DNA of 64,000 bases from assembly GCF_002804025.1 (NCBI RefSeq), contig NZ_CP024969.1, forward strand, positions 744,001 through 808,000, in the 5' to 3' direction. The stretch's first letter is position 1, and each line of letters opens with the position of its first letter. The position numbers and the translations under genes were made by a program. This DNA comes from Mesoplasma tabanidae. GTDB lineage: Bacteria > Bacillota_I > Bacilli_A > Mycoplasmatales > Mycoplasmataceae. Below the pieces are notes generated by a model. That model saw nothing but the letters and a program-made list of their open reading frames with translations, made no database searches and was not told the origin of the DNA. Below, in pieces: positions 1 to 9,128 of the stretch.

Positions 1-448
<448 letters not shown>

Positions 449-457
449 TTTGCCCTC

Positions 458-3400
458 CTATTCTTCTTCAAATGAAAGGTTAATTTCACTTTCATCTACT
501 TCTTCAAAACTATCTAAGTCTTCAATTTCAACAAGAGTTGTTGAATCTTCAAAAGTTAATTTATCAGTTGAAGCGTGCTTCATACTTTCATCATTAATTG
601 AATCATTATCATCATCATATGCATTAATTTGTGACTTATTACCTTTTTCGTCTAATAAATAAATATCAAATCCTAATCCCATAATTTCTTTTGAAAGAAC
701 ATTAAATGACTCAGGTGTTCCTGGAGTAGGAATGTTTTTTGATCTTACGATAGCTTCATAGGTTTTTGTACGACCTTTTAAGTCATCTGATTTAATAGTT
801 AAGATTTCTCTTAAAGTATGAGCTGCCCCATAAGCTTCTAACGCTCAAACTTCCATTTCTCCAAAACGTTGTCCCCCATTTTGTGCTTTTCCTCCAAGAG
901 GTTGTTGAGTAATTAATGAGTATGGCCCAACACTTCTTGCATGAAGCTTATCATCAACCATGTGTGAAAGTTTTAACATGTACATAACCCCAACAGAAAT
1001 TGGTTTGTCAATTGCTTCTCCAGTTTGACCATCAATTAATTTAACTTTTCCATAGTTTTCCATTCCAGCTTCAGCCATAATTTCATCTAAATCAGTACTG
1101 TTAACTCCTTCGAAAACTGGAGTTGCAATTTTAACTCCTAATTTTTTAGCAGCCATTCCTAAATGGATTTCTAAGATTTGTCCAATGTTCATACGTGATG
1201 GAATTCCTTGTGGGTTCAATAGAATATCTACTGGTGTTCCATCTTCTAAATGAGGCATGTCTTCAACTGGTAAAACTTTTGAAATAATCCCTTTGTTACC
1301 ATGACGTCCTGACATTTTATCCCCTTCTTGGATTTTACGTTTTTGAACAATATAAACTTTAATTACTTCTAATACATCTGCTGGCAATTCAATACCATCT
1401 GGGTTTGCTGCTGATTTAGCTTTGAAACGTTTAACAGATTGAACAATACCTTCTCCACCATTTGGAACTTTCAATGAGTTATCTTTAACTGATCTTGATT
1501 TTTCTCCAAAGATAGCATGTAATAATTTGTCTTCTGGTGATAATTGAGTTTGTCCTTTTGGAGTTACTTTACCAACTAAAATATCTCCAGTTTTAACTTC
1601 AGTACCAATTGCTACAATTCCTTCATTGTCTAAGTACTTTTTAGCATTGTCACTAATGTTAGGGATTTCTGAAGTGATTTCCTCAGCTCCTTGTTTTGTG
1701 TTACGAACTTCTAATACATATTCATCAATATGCACTGATGTAAATTTGTCTTCCATGATAACTCTTTCAGACATAACAATAGCATCCTCAAAGTTGTATC
1801 CATTATATGTAGTAAACGCAACAACAACGTTTTGTCCTAAGGCTAATTCTCCATTATCAACAGACGGTCCATCAGCAATGATTTGCCCTGCTTCAACTGA
1901 ATCCCCAACTTTAACAATTGGTTTTTGTACAATAGAGCTTCCATTGTTTGAACGTTCAAAGTTTGCTAATGTATAAGTTTTGATTCCTGCTTTTGATTCA
2001 ACAGTAATTTGTTTTGCGTCTACATATTTTACAATTCCGTTTTCTGTAGCAACAATACATACTCCTGAATCTCTAGCTGCTTCAAATTCAATACCTGTTC
2101 CAACAAATGGTGATTCTGGAACAATTGTAGGAACTGCTTGACGTTGCATGTTAGCACCCATAAGTGCACGGTTAGCATCATCATTTTCCAAGAATGGAAT
2201 TGCTGAAGTAGCAACAGAAACAATTTGTTTAGGTGAAACGTCAATAAATTGAACTTCGCTTACTTTAGCAATGTAATCATCACCTTTGTAACGTGAAACT
2301 ACAGTTTCATCTAAAATTTTTCCGTTTTCATCTTTTGTAACATTTGATTGAGAAATAATGTATTCTTTTTCTTCATCAGCTGATAAATATTCATGTTCAT
2401 TTTGAATTACACCATTAATAACTTTTAAGTAAGGTGTTCTAATGAATCCTAATTCATCAACGATTGCATAAGTTGATAAGTTGTTAATCAATCCAATGTT
2501 TGGTCCCTCTGGAGTTTCAATAGGACAGATTCTTCCATAATGAGAAGGGTGAACGTCACGCACTTCTAAGCTGGCACGGTCTCTTGATAATCCACCAGGT
2601 CCTAAAGCAGTTAATCTACGTTTGTTAGTTAATTCTGCTAATGGGTTAATTTGATCCATGAATTGTGATAATTGTGACAAGTTAAAGAACTCTCCAATTA
2701 CAGCAGTTAATGGTTTTGCGTTAATGATTGTTGAAACTTTAACTTTGTATAAATCACTTGTTGAAAGTTTTTCTTTAACGTTTTTATCAATACGAGTTAA
2801 TCCCATTCTAAATTGGTTTTGTAATAATTCTCCAACAGTTCTAACACGGCGGTTAGCCAAGTTATCAATATCATCATATTCACCAATGTTGTACTCTAAT
2901 CCTAATAAGTAAGATACAGTAGCTACAATATCAACAACTGTAATATGTTCTTCTTTTGAATTAGGAGTAATACCCACGATTGTGAAAGTTTCATCTTTTG
3001 AATTGTTGTCTTGGTAAACTTTAACTTTTTGAATTTGACGTGAACCTGGAATATCTTCTCTGTATTCAATTGAAGAAACCATAACACCCTCTTGTGATAA
3101 AGCTTCAGAAACTTCTTTAAAGTTTGCTTTAGAAACTTCAGTGTTTTTAGCAACTAAAACTTTTCCATTTGCATCAATAATATCTTCAGCTAAGATTCTT
3201 CCAATTAAACGATTTTTAACAGCCAATTTTTGTTGTAATTTAAATCTACCAGCTTTTGTTAAATCATATTTTCTACGGTCAAATAATAATCCATTAATAT
3301 ATTTTGATGCCCCATCAGATGTTGCTGTTTCACCTTGTCTAATTTTTTTATAAATTTCTTGAACATGTTGAGTTCAGTCTGCATATGTATCTCCAGTATC

Positions 3401-4312
3401 GTTGTCATTTTTTAAAGTTTCAACAATAACTTTGTCTTTATCATAAATATTTAAGATTGTATCTCTATCTAATCCTAAAATCTTTAAAAATGATGTTGCA
3501 GTAGTTTTTCTTGATTTATCAATTTTAACAAATAATGAATTTGTTGTTTCAGCAGTTTTTTTAGTATCTGTTTCAAATTCTAATCAAGTCCCACGACTTG
3601 GGATAATATCACCATTGTATAGGTTTTCCCCTGTCTTGTTGTTGATTTCTGTTTTAAAATATGAACCAGGTGATCTAACTAATTGTGAAACAATAACTTT
3701 TTGTGAACCATTAATAACAAATGTTCCAGCGTCAGTCATTAATGGGAAGTCTCCAAAGAATACTTGTCCTCATTTTCTTACACTAACTTCAGCTACAACT
3801 ACATCTTCTTTTTCATCTAATATTGTAATTTGAAATAAGTCATTTTTTTCTGTACCTTTTAATTTAACATCAAAGAAATAAATGTTTTCTGTACTTTTAA
3901 CAAGTGAAACATTCTTTGAATCTGTTTTTTCAGCAATTCAATTTGCTAAAACTTTTTTAATATCTTTTTCTACAATTTCTTCAAACTGCTTTGAAATATC
4001 TTCAGTTTTTGTAAACATTAATTGTAAGTCTACATAAATTGGAGCATCATAAATTTTTGATTGTTCTTTTGCTTTTGCTGGAGAAATTTTAGCTTCTTTA
4101 ATTTCTCATCCCTCTAAGAAAAGAGATGCACTAGCATCATTTGAGCTCATTGCAAAAAATTCATTTAAAACTTCGTCAATTCCTTTTGTTTTGAATCATT
4201 CGAAAGTTTTTGTTTGAATTTCGATTAAGTTTGGTAATTCAAGATTACCTGAAACTTTTCTATAATCACGTCTTTCAACGCCACGGTTTACTTTTTTAAT
4301 TTTATATGCCAT
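458..4312 (-). CDS. rpoB: RNA polymerase beta subunit
   Basis: This is the full-length beta subunit (1284 aa) of RNA polymerase. It forms the active-site cleft with beta'. The rifampicin-pocket region reads [15 protein letters not shown] then [17 protein letters not shown], and the later [15 protein letters not shown] and [17 protein letters not shown] blocks are intact. The C-terminus ends in an acidic tail ([17 protein letters not shown]). The start ATG at 4310-4312 follows an AAAGGAAA ribosome-binding site. It sits 14 bases after the Fic-like gene and 9 bases before rpoC. At the position equivalent to E. coli His526 it has Asn (residue 563), and Ser531 is replaced by Thr. Asn at 526 is known to underlie natural rifampicin resistance in Spiroplasma. 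Several in-frame TGA codons encode Trp. Confidence 0.98.
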
Positions 4313-4326
4313 GTTGTTTCCTTTCA

Positions 4327-5484
4327 TTATTCTAAAATATATTTATATTTGTTTAATTGCTTATCAGCAATCATAAAATTTGCGTCATTTTTTGTAACTT
4401 TGACTATGTTAGCGCTTTTGAGATTTTCTAAAGCATCCTTAATTTCTTGTTTTTTGACTGCTGTGTAACCTGCTACTTTTAGTTTGTCAGTAATTCTTTT
4501 TACTGAAACTTCTTTTGTTCTTTCAGTAAGAATAGTAATTAGTACAACAAGTTCGTAATCACTTGGAAAAAATTTTGCTCTAACATCAAAATCCTGAGCT
4601 ATTCATTCTTTAACTAGAGACAATATAAATCCTCTTTTTACAGAATCTTTTAAATCTTTTTTAATATACTTCAAAATTTCACTTATATTAAAATTGTTAA
4701 CTGCTAACTCATTAATTTTTTCAATTAGTTCTTCTCAGTGATTTAGCAAATCAAAAATTCAAACTTGAAACATTTCCTTTTCTTTGTATTGACCCATAAA
4801 TCAAAGACTCATTAGTAAAGCTAAAGTTGAATTAAACTTTTGATAAGGTTGAATAATTAAAATCTGTAAGAAAATAATTATTGCTTTTGTAAAACCATCA
4901 AAAGAATTTTCAGGTACATCATTTACAAACTCAAACAAGCCTTTTAGTTCTTCATCAATTAGCTCAAAATTTATTGCTATATCAGTCAACATTGTTTTGT
5001 TATTGTTTCTATAATAATTTGCTTTTCTATCTAAGTTAAATTCAGTATTTCTAAACAAAATATGAATTAATAATTCATAATTATCTTCATTTATTTTAAA
5101 GTCTGTTTTTTTAACTAATCTAATTGCTTCAATTAGATTCATTGCCATTTTTTCTTTTTTAGTTTTTGGTTTTGCCCCGTTTTCAATTTTTCTAATCATA
5201 TTATTAATTGAGAGCGTTGAAGAACCTTCTGCCAAATTTTCTAAAAACATTAGTGAAGATATATTGCTAGTTAAAATAAATTCTGTTAATTGTTTATTGT
5301 TCGCAAATGTATATGCTTGAAAGTAATTAGTTAGGTACTTATCACTTTCTATTTCATTTATTGGTTCGAAATTCATTTTTTGCCCTATTGATAATGGAAA
5401 GTTTATAGTGAAAAGGCCTTGTTCTTCAACGACTTGTTGCATTGAATTAATGATCTTTTTATTTAGAAAATAATTTAGACTCAT
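4327..5484 (-). CDS. Degenerate Fic-family protein with C-terminal winged helix
   Basis: The protein is 385 aa. Residues about 80-220 have the layout of a Fic domain: a Ser-rich helix before an MIRKIENG segment, then LLIHILFRNTEF...YYRNNN, matching the stretch that leads to the R-x-N part of Fic proteins. At residues 212-220 comes QPYQKFNST, where active Fic enzymes have HPFxxGNGR. The catalytic His is Gln, the acidic residue is Lys, and the Arg is lost, so AMP transfer is unlikely. Residues about 300-385 look like a winged helix (SVKRITDKLKVAGYTAVKKQEIKDAL), as in many Fic proteins that bind DNA or partners. The ATG at 5482-5484 has a strong GGGAGGAAG site. The gene leads directly into rpoB. 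The family call is from motif reading only. Confidence 0.6.
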
Positions 5485-5567
5485 AAAAACTTCCTCCCAA
5501 TATTTCTTTGCAAAAAAATTGAGAATAGCAGAAGCTCTTAACTAACTAAACTAGACTCGATTATTTT

Positions 5568-5596
5568 ATTATATATAAAACACCATAAAAAATCAA
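5568..5596 (-). promoter_or_regulatory. Promoter for the Fic-like gene, rpoB and rpoC
   Basis: Reading leftward there is TTGATT (5591-5596), a 17-base spacer and TATAAT (5568-5573). This is a near-consensus sigma-A promoter about 80 bases before the Fic-like start. No other strong promoter is obvious between it and rpoB, so it probably drives all three genes. A separate promoter inside the Fic-like gene cannot be excluded. Confidence 0.6.
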
Positions 5597-5657
5597 ATAT
5601 AACTACTTAATTTAAAAGCTAAAATAGTGTTTTTTTCTTATTCTATTTTTAAGTATT

Positions 5658-5663
5658 TATAAT
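5658..5663 (+). promoter_or_regulatory. Candidate -10 box of the serine hydrolase gene
   Basis: A perfect TATAAT lies 34 bases before the GTG start of the rightward serine hydrolase gene. No good -35 is seen at the right distance. An imperfect inverted repeat flanks it (TTCTATTTTT before, AGAATAGAA after), which could be an operator or chance in AT-rich DNA. Confidence 0.4.
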
Positions 5664-5697
5664 ATATTTAAGAATAGAAAAATAGAGAATCAAAAAA

Positions 5698-6804
5698 GTG
5701 AAAAACGTGGAACTAAAAATTAAGGAATTTATATCTAAAGGTTTATATCCAGGCGCAGTTGTTAAGATCGATGTTGATGGGGTCAACTTATATCATTCTT
5801 CATTCGGATATAACGATATTGAAAACATGAAACCCATGTCAATAAATCAAATTTTTCCAATTTACTCAATGACTAAACCAATAGTTATAATTGCTGCTTT
5901 ACTGTTAGTGCAAGAAAAACTAATTTCATTAGACACTAAAATTTGTAATTATTATTCTAAATTTAACAAAAAGATAAAATTAAAAAATTTATTAAACATG
6001 ACTTCTGGTATACCATACAGTTGAAACTCTAAAAATTATGAAAATGAATTACTAAAAATTGAAGAATTAATTGAAAGCGATAATTTTACCCTTAATGAAA
6101 TATGTGAAATGATTAGTGAAATACCTATTCAAATTGAGCCAGGAGAAGAGTGGATATATGGAATGAATATTGATATTTTGGGTGGGATTATTGAAAAAAT
6201 ATCGGGTATGAGTCTTTCAAATTTTTTGAAGCAAAAAATACTGATTCCTTTAGATATGAAGGACACTGATTTTAAAATAACTGATTCTAATAGAAAAGCA
6301 ATTAAATACTCTTATAATGTAGAAACAAGTAATAGACGACTGTATAGAGATGAATACTATCATTACTTAATGCCTAAATGTTTTGATAAAACACCCAAAT
6401 GTTGTTTAGGAGGTTCTGGTCTGTTTAGCACTGCAGAAGATTACAATAAATTTTTAAATTTTTTGTTAACGGGTAAAATAAAAGGAAAGCAATATTTAAA
6501 TAAAAAATGACTAAATGAAATGAGTACAAATCAAATACCAAAACTAAGAAATCAAAAGATTTTTGATTTAAATGAAGATTATAGATTTGGTTATGGAATA
6601 AGAGTTAGAGTAAAAAATGAAAACTTTCCTTTAACAGAAATTGGCGAGTTCGGATGGGGTGGAATTTTAGGCACTTCCTCACTTGTTGATCCAAAAAATA
6701 AAATTGTTATGTCTTTTATGGTTTCAGTATATCCTGGTAATAATTCTATTGTTGAAAATGAGCTATTCTATGCGCTGTACAAAGACTTGAAGTACGTAAA
6801 ATAA
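5698..6804 (+). CDS. Beta-lactamase-fold serine hydrolase (class C/esterase family)
   Basis: The 368-aa protein belongs to the beta-lactamase-related serine hydrolases, which include class C beta-lactamases, DD-peptidases and EstB-type esterases. Visible motifs are SMTK (S57-K60, the SxxK nucleophile/base pair), YGMN (Y154-N157, the YxN element) and GWGG (319-322) in place of the KTG box, as in EstB-like esterases. PLDMKDTDF is also typical. No signal peptide is apparent, so it is probably cytosolic. A wall-less cell has no peptidoglycan substrate, so an esterase or amidase role is more likely than drug resistance. The start is GTG with only a weak purine-rich upstream site. Three in-frame TGA codons encode Trp. 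It stands alone and points at the IS element. Confidence 0.8.
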
Positions 6805-6808
6805 AAAA

Positions 6809-6825
6809 ACCTTGCAAAGCAAGAT
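6809..6825. repeat. Left copy of the 17-bp target duplication (terminator stem)
   Basis: ACCTTGCAAAGCAAGAT is repeated exactly at 7931-7947 and borders the IS element on both sides. The repeat contains the stem CTTGC-AAA-GCAAG. This copy keeps the A-tract on its left (6803-6809), so it can still act as a terminator for leftward transcripts, but it has lost the T-tract on its right. Confidence 0.88.
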
Positions 6826-6853
6826 ATAAATTAAAATTGGAAGTGCAACACTT

Positions 6854-7819
6854 CTAACCGAATGTCTCATAAAATTCCTGAGCTGATTTATAGTTCAGAA
6901 TTTTACGAGGCATTTTATTTATTTCATTTAATATTTCTATTATATTATCATCTTTTAAATTTGTAAAATTAGTTTTCTTAGGTAAATATCTTCTAATCAA
7001 ACCATTAAAATTTTCATTAGTTCCTTTTTCACAAGAAGCGTAGGTATTACATGTATAAAGTGGTACGTTTAATTCTTGTGTGACTTCATGTAAAAGATTA
7101 AATTCCATACCATTATCTTTAGTAATAGATTTAATATTTAAATTTTCTTTTCCAATTAATTCTTTTAATTTTTCATTTGTATGTTTCATAGTTTTATTTT
7201 CTAATTTAATTGCAAAACCTTTTCTGGTAACTCTTTCAACTAGTGTCATTATGGCTTTTGAACTATTGCCAGAACTAACAATTAAATCAATTTCAAAATG
7301 ACCAATGTCTTTTCTTTGATTAATATTTTTAGGTCTATAAGTAATTGGAATGGAATTCATTTTTGATATTTCTCATAGATAATGCTTATATTTACTAGAC
7401 TTTTTTCATCAAAACCTAGGTCTCAATAAATCTTTTGATTTAATTTTTATTTGCTTATTCTTAATTCAATTGTAAACAGTTTGGGTTGTTGGTGTTTTAA
7501 TCCCAAGTTCTTTGGCTTTAAAAACACAAACATCAATGCTAAAACTTTTTGGATTAAAATTAACATAAAGAAATCTCAAGAATTCATTATATTTACTTAT
7601 TTTATTTTGATGAGATAAGGTATTATTAATATCTCTAGTAAATTGTGAATCCTTGGCTTTATAAATCATAGCTGCTTTATTTCTTTTAATTTCTCTGTAA
7701 ATAGTTGATCTATTTCTATTTAATTCTTTAGCTATAAAAGAAACAGATTTATTTTGAACATTTAATAGATATTCAATTAATGTTCTTTCTTTTAAAGATA
7801 TTTGTTTATAATTATTCAT
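6854..7819 (-). CDS. IS30-family transposase
   Basis: The 321-aa protein is full length once TGA is read as Trp; the stretch 7361-7465 holds four such codons and no frameshift. Residues about 8-45 form the N-terminal helix-turn-helix (SFIAKELNRNRSTIYREIKRN). The catalytic core has D178 (HFEIDLI), D235 (TKDNGMEF) and E269 (KGTNENFNGLIRRYLPK), the IS30 DDE triad with the usual 33-residue second gap. The ATG at 7817-7819 has a good AAAGGAGTT site, but that site can pair with an upstream copy of its complement (see the hairpin at 7823-7853). The gene lies downstream of rplL on the same strand, so read-through into it is possible. Confidence 0.93.
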
Positions 7820-7822
7820 GGT

Positions 7823-7853
7823 AACTCCTTTGGGCTTTGATCGGTCAGGAGTT
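7823..7853 (-). promoter_or_regulatory. Hairpin hiding the transposase ribosome-binding site
   Basis: In transcripts entering from the right, AACTCCT (7847-7853 read leftward) can pair perfectly with AGGAGTT (7823-7829), which is the transposase Shine-Dalgarno sequence. A second nested dyad lies just upstream: CTGCAA (7874-7879) with TTGCAG (7908-7913), and TATGAGA (7884-7890) with TCTCATA (7897-7903). Such structures limit transposase translation from outside transcripts in IS10 and IS50; here that role is inferred. Confidence 0.5.
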
Positions 7854-7930
7854 GCTTTTTTGTATCAAAAAAACTGCAATTCCTATGAGATTATTTTCTC
7901 ATAAGTGTTGCAGTTCCAATTTTAATTCGT

Positions 7931-7947
7931 ACCTTGCAAAGCAAGAT
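7931..7947. repeat. Right copy of the 17-bp target duplication (terminator stem)
   Basis: This is an exact copy of 6809-6825. It keeps the T-tract on its right (7947-7954) but has lost the A-tract on its left. It therefore no longer forms a complete terminator for leftward transcripts coming from rplL. Confidence 0.88.
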
Positions 7948-7973
7948 TTTTTTTATCTTTTAACGTGTAAATA

Positions 7974-8342
7974 CTATTTGTATTCTACTGATGCTCCTGC
8001 TTCAATTAATTGAGCTTTAATTGCGTCAGCTTCTTCAATTTTTACGTTTTCTTTAATAGCTACTGGTAATGTTCCGTCAACTAATTTTTTAGCGTCCATT
8101 AATCCTAATCCAGTTACTTCTTTAACTACTTTAATAACTGCAACTTTTTGTCCACCTGCGTTTGTTAACATAATTGCAACTTCTGATGGAGCTGAGTCAG
8201 CAGCAGCTGGTCCAGCAGCAACAGCAACACCTGCTGATGCAACAACGTCGAAGTGTTCTTCGATTGCTTTAACTAATTCGTTTAATTCTGTTAATTTCAT
8301 TTCTTCTAATGCTTTAATAATATCTTCTTTTGTAATTGCCAT
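7974..8342 (-). CDS. rplL: Ribosomal protein L7/L12
   Basis: The 122-aa protein of the ribosomal stalk recruits translation factors. The N-terminal dimer domain (MAITKEDIIKALEEMKLTEL) leads to an Ala/Gly-rich hinge (about residues 35-52), then the C-terminal domain with KVAVIKVVKEVTGLGLMDAKKLVD and the closing EAGASVEYK. Length is normal. The ATG at 8340-8342 follows AAAGGAGACC. It lies 59 bases after rplJ and shares the L10 leader. Its original downstream terminator was split by the IS element. Confidence 0.98.
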   Translation of the reverse strand: MAITKEDIIKALEEMKLTELNELVKAIEEHFDVVASAGVAVAAGPAAADSAPSEVAIMLTNAGGQKVAVIKVVKEVTGLGLMDAKKLVDGTLPVAIKENVKIEEADAIKAQLIEAGASVEYK

Positions 8343-8401
8343 GATTTTGGTCTCCTTTAATTTATTTCTATTTTGCTATTAATACATTTTGATTATTTGT
8401 A

Positions 8402-8902
8402 TTAGTTTTGTTTTGTATCAGCAACAGCATTAATTACAGCCATAACTTGACGTAATGGGTAAAGTAAGCTTGATGCAAACATTGAGTATAAATCTTCTTT
8501 TGATGGTAATGTAGCAATTTCAGTGATCGCTGCAGTATCCATAGCTGCGCCTTCGTAAACTCCGGCTTTTAATTTTAATGCTTCATTTTCTTTTGCAAAG
8601 TTTGCTACTAATTTAGCAGCTCCAATTGCATCTTCGTTTGAGAAAACAAAAACATTTTGTTGAGTTAAATATTCGTTTAATTCTGTTAAATTTAATTCTT
8701 CAACAGCTCTTCTAACAAGTGAGTCTTTGTAAACTTTAACTTCAATACCTTGTTTTAGAGCTAGTCTTCTTAAATTTGACATTTGTTCAACTGTTAAGTG
8801 TTTGTATTCTGCAATAGCAACACCTTGAGCTGATTGAATTTTAGAAACAATCTCAGCAACGATTTCTGCTTTTTTAGCATGTGCAGGTCTATTTGTTGAC
8901 AT
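8402..8902 (-). CDS. rplJ: Ribosomal protein L10
   Basis: The 166-aa stalk base protein binds 23S rRNA and anchors L7/L12 dimers. The N-terminal part (NRPAHAKKAEIVAEIVSKIQ, then VAIAEYKHLTVEQMSNLRR) and KVYKDSLVRRAVEE are typical; the C-terminal helix that binds L12 is present. AGGAGG lies just before the ATG at 8900-8902. It is the first gene of rplJ-rplL and is preceded by a structured leader that probably gives feedback control by L10-L12. Confidence 0.97.
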   Translation of the reverse strand: MSTNRPAHAKKAEIVAEIVSKIQSAQGVAIAEYKHLTVEQMSNLRRLALKQGIEVKVYKDSLVRRAVEELNLTELNEYLTQQNVFVFSNEDAIGAAKLVANFAKENEALKLKAGVYEGAAMDTAAITEIATLPSKEDLYSMFASSLLYPLRQVMAVINAVADTKQN

Positions 8903-8929
8903 TCGTATTCCTCCTATTTTCTTATTTTG

Positions 8930-8968
8930 TAAAACAAAACCCTCGGTTCTTAATGCAAAGACCGAGGG
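8930..8968 (-). terminator. Attenuator hairpin in the rplJ leader
   Basis: Leftward, CCCTCGGT (8961-8968) pairs with ACCGAGGG (8940-8947), followed at once by TTTTGTTTT. This is a complete intrinsic terminator placed before the rplJ ribosome-binding site, so it would act as an attenuator rather than an end-of-operon signal. Confidence 0.75.
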
Positions 8969-9023
8969 AAACGTAAAAATACATTTTTTTAAATTAATGT
9001 TTGATTTATTTAATAAATGTTTA

Positions 9024-9085
9024 TTTTAATCCTAGGTAACAAATTAAGGGAATTTCCCAGTTACTGTCTTTGGTATTAATAGCCT
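9024..9085 (-). promoter_or_regulatory. Ribosomal protein L10 leader RNA
   Basis: Read leftward the sequence holds AAAGACAGTAACTGGG (9057-9072), CCCTTAATT (9043-9051) and GTTACCTAGG (9031-9040). These are the spaced elements of the L10 leader found before rplJ in Firmicutes, where L10-L12 binding controls the operon. TAACTGGG and TTACCTAGG can pair around the internal arm. The attenuator hairpin follows. A covariance-model search for the Rfam L10 leader would settle it. Confidence 0.72.
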
Positions 9086-9091
9086 TTATTA

Positions 9092-9119
9092 ATAATATCA
9101 TATTGAATAATTATTTCAA
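9092..9119 (-). promoter_or_regulatory. Promoter of rplJ-rplL
   Basis: TTGAAA (9114-9119) and TATTAT (9092-9097) are spaced 16 bases apart on the minus strand, just upstream of the L10 leader. Position and direction fit; neither box is fully consensus. Confidence 0.45.
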
Positions 9120-9128
9120 TAATTCATA

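Larger units (their letters stand above)
6826..7930. mobile_element. IS30-family insertion sequence, complete
   Basis: The 1105-bp element has terminal inverted repeats of about 28 bp (6826-6853 and 7903-7930) that match at 25 positions. They share AATTAAAATTGGAA, one mismatched base, then TGCAACACTT. It carries one intact transposase gene on the minus strand, whose stop codon touches the left repeat. It is flanked by a perfect 17-bp direct repeat. The long duplication over a stem-loop resembles IS1630 of Mycoplasma fermentans, which is known to target and duplicate inverted repeats. Ends, transposase and duplication are all undamaged, so the insertion looks recent. Confidence 0.88.

Noticed and set aside
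458-4312. rpoB, alaS, pyrG, glpK, IS30 transposase and others look broken into several frames
   Set aside because: The breaks are all TGA codons in one frame at positions where the families have Trp. With code 4 these are intact genes, not pseudogenes.
5698-6804. Beta-lactamase resistance gene
   Set aside because: The SxxK and YxN motifs are present, but GWGG replaces KTG, no signal peptide is seen, and a wall-less cell has no use for beta-lactamase. An esterase-like hydrolase is more likely.
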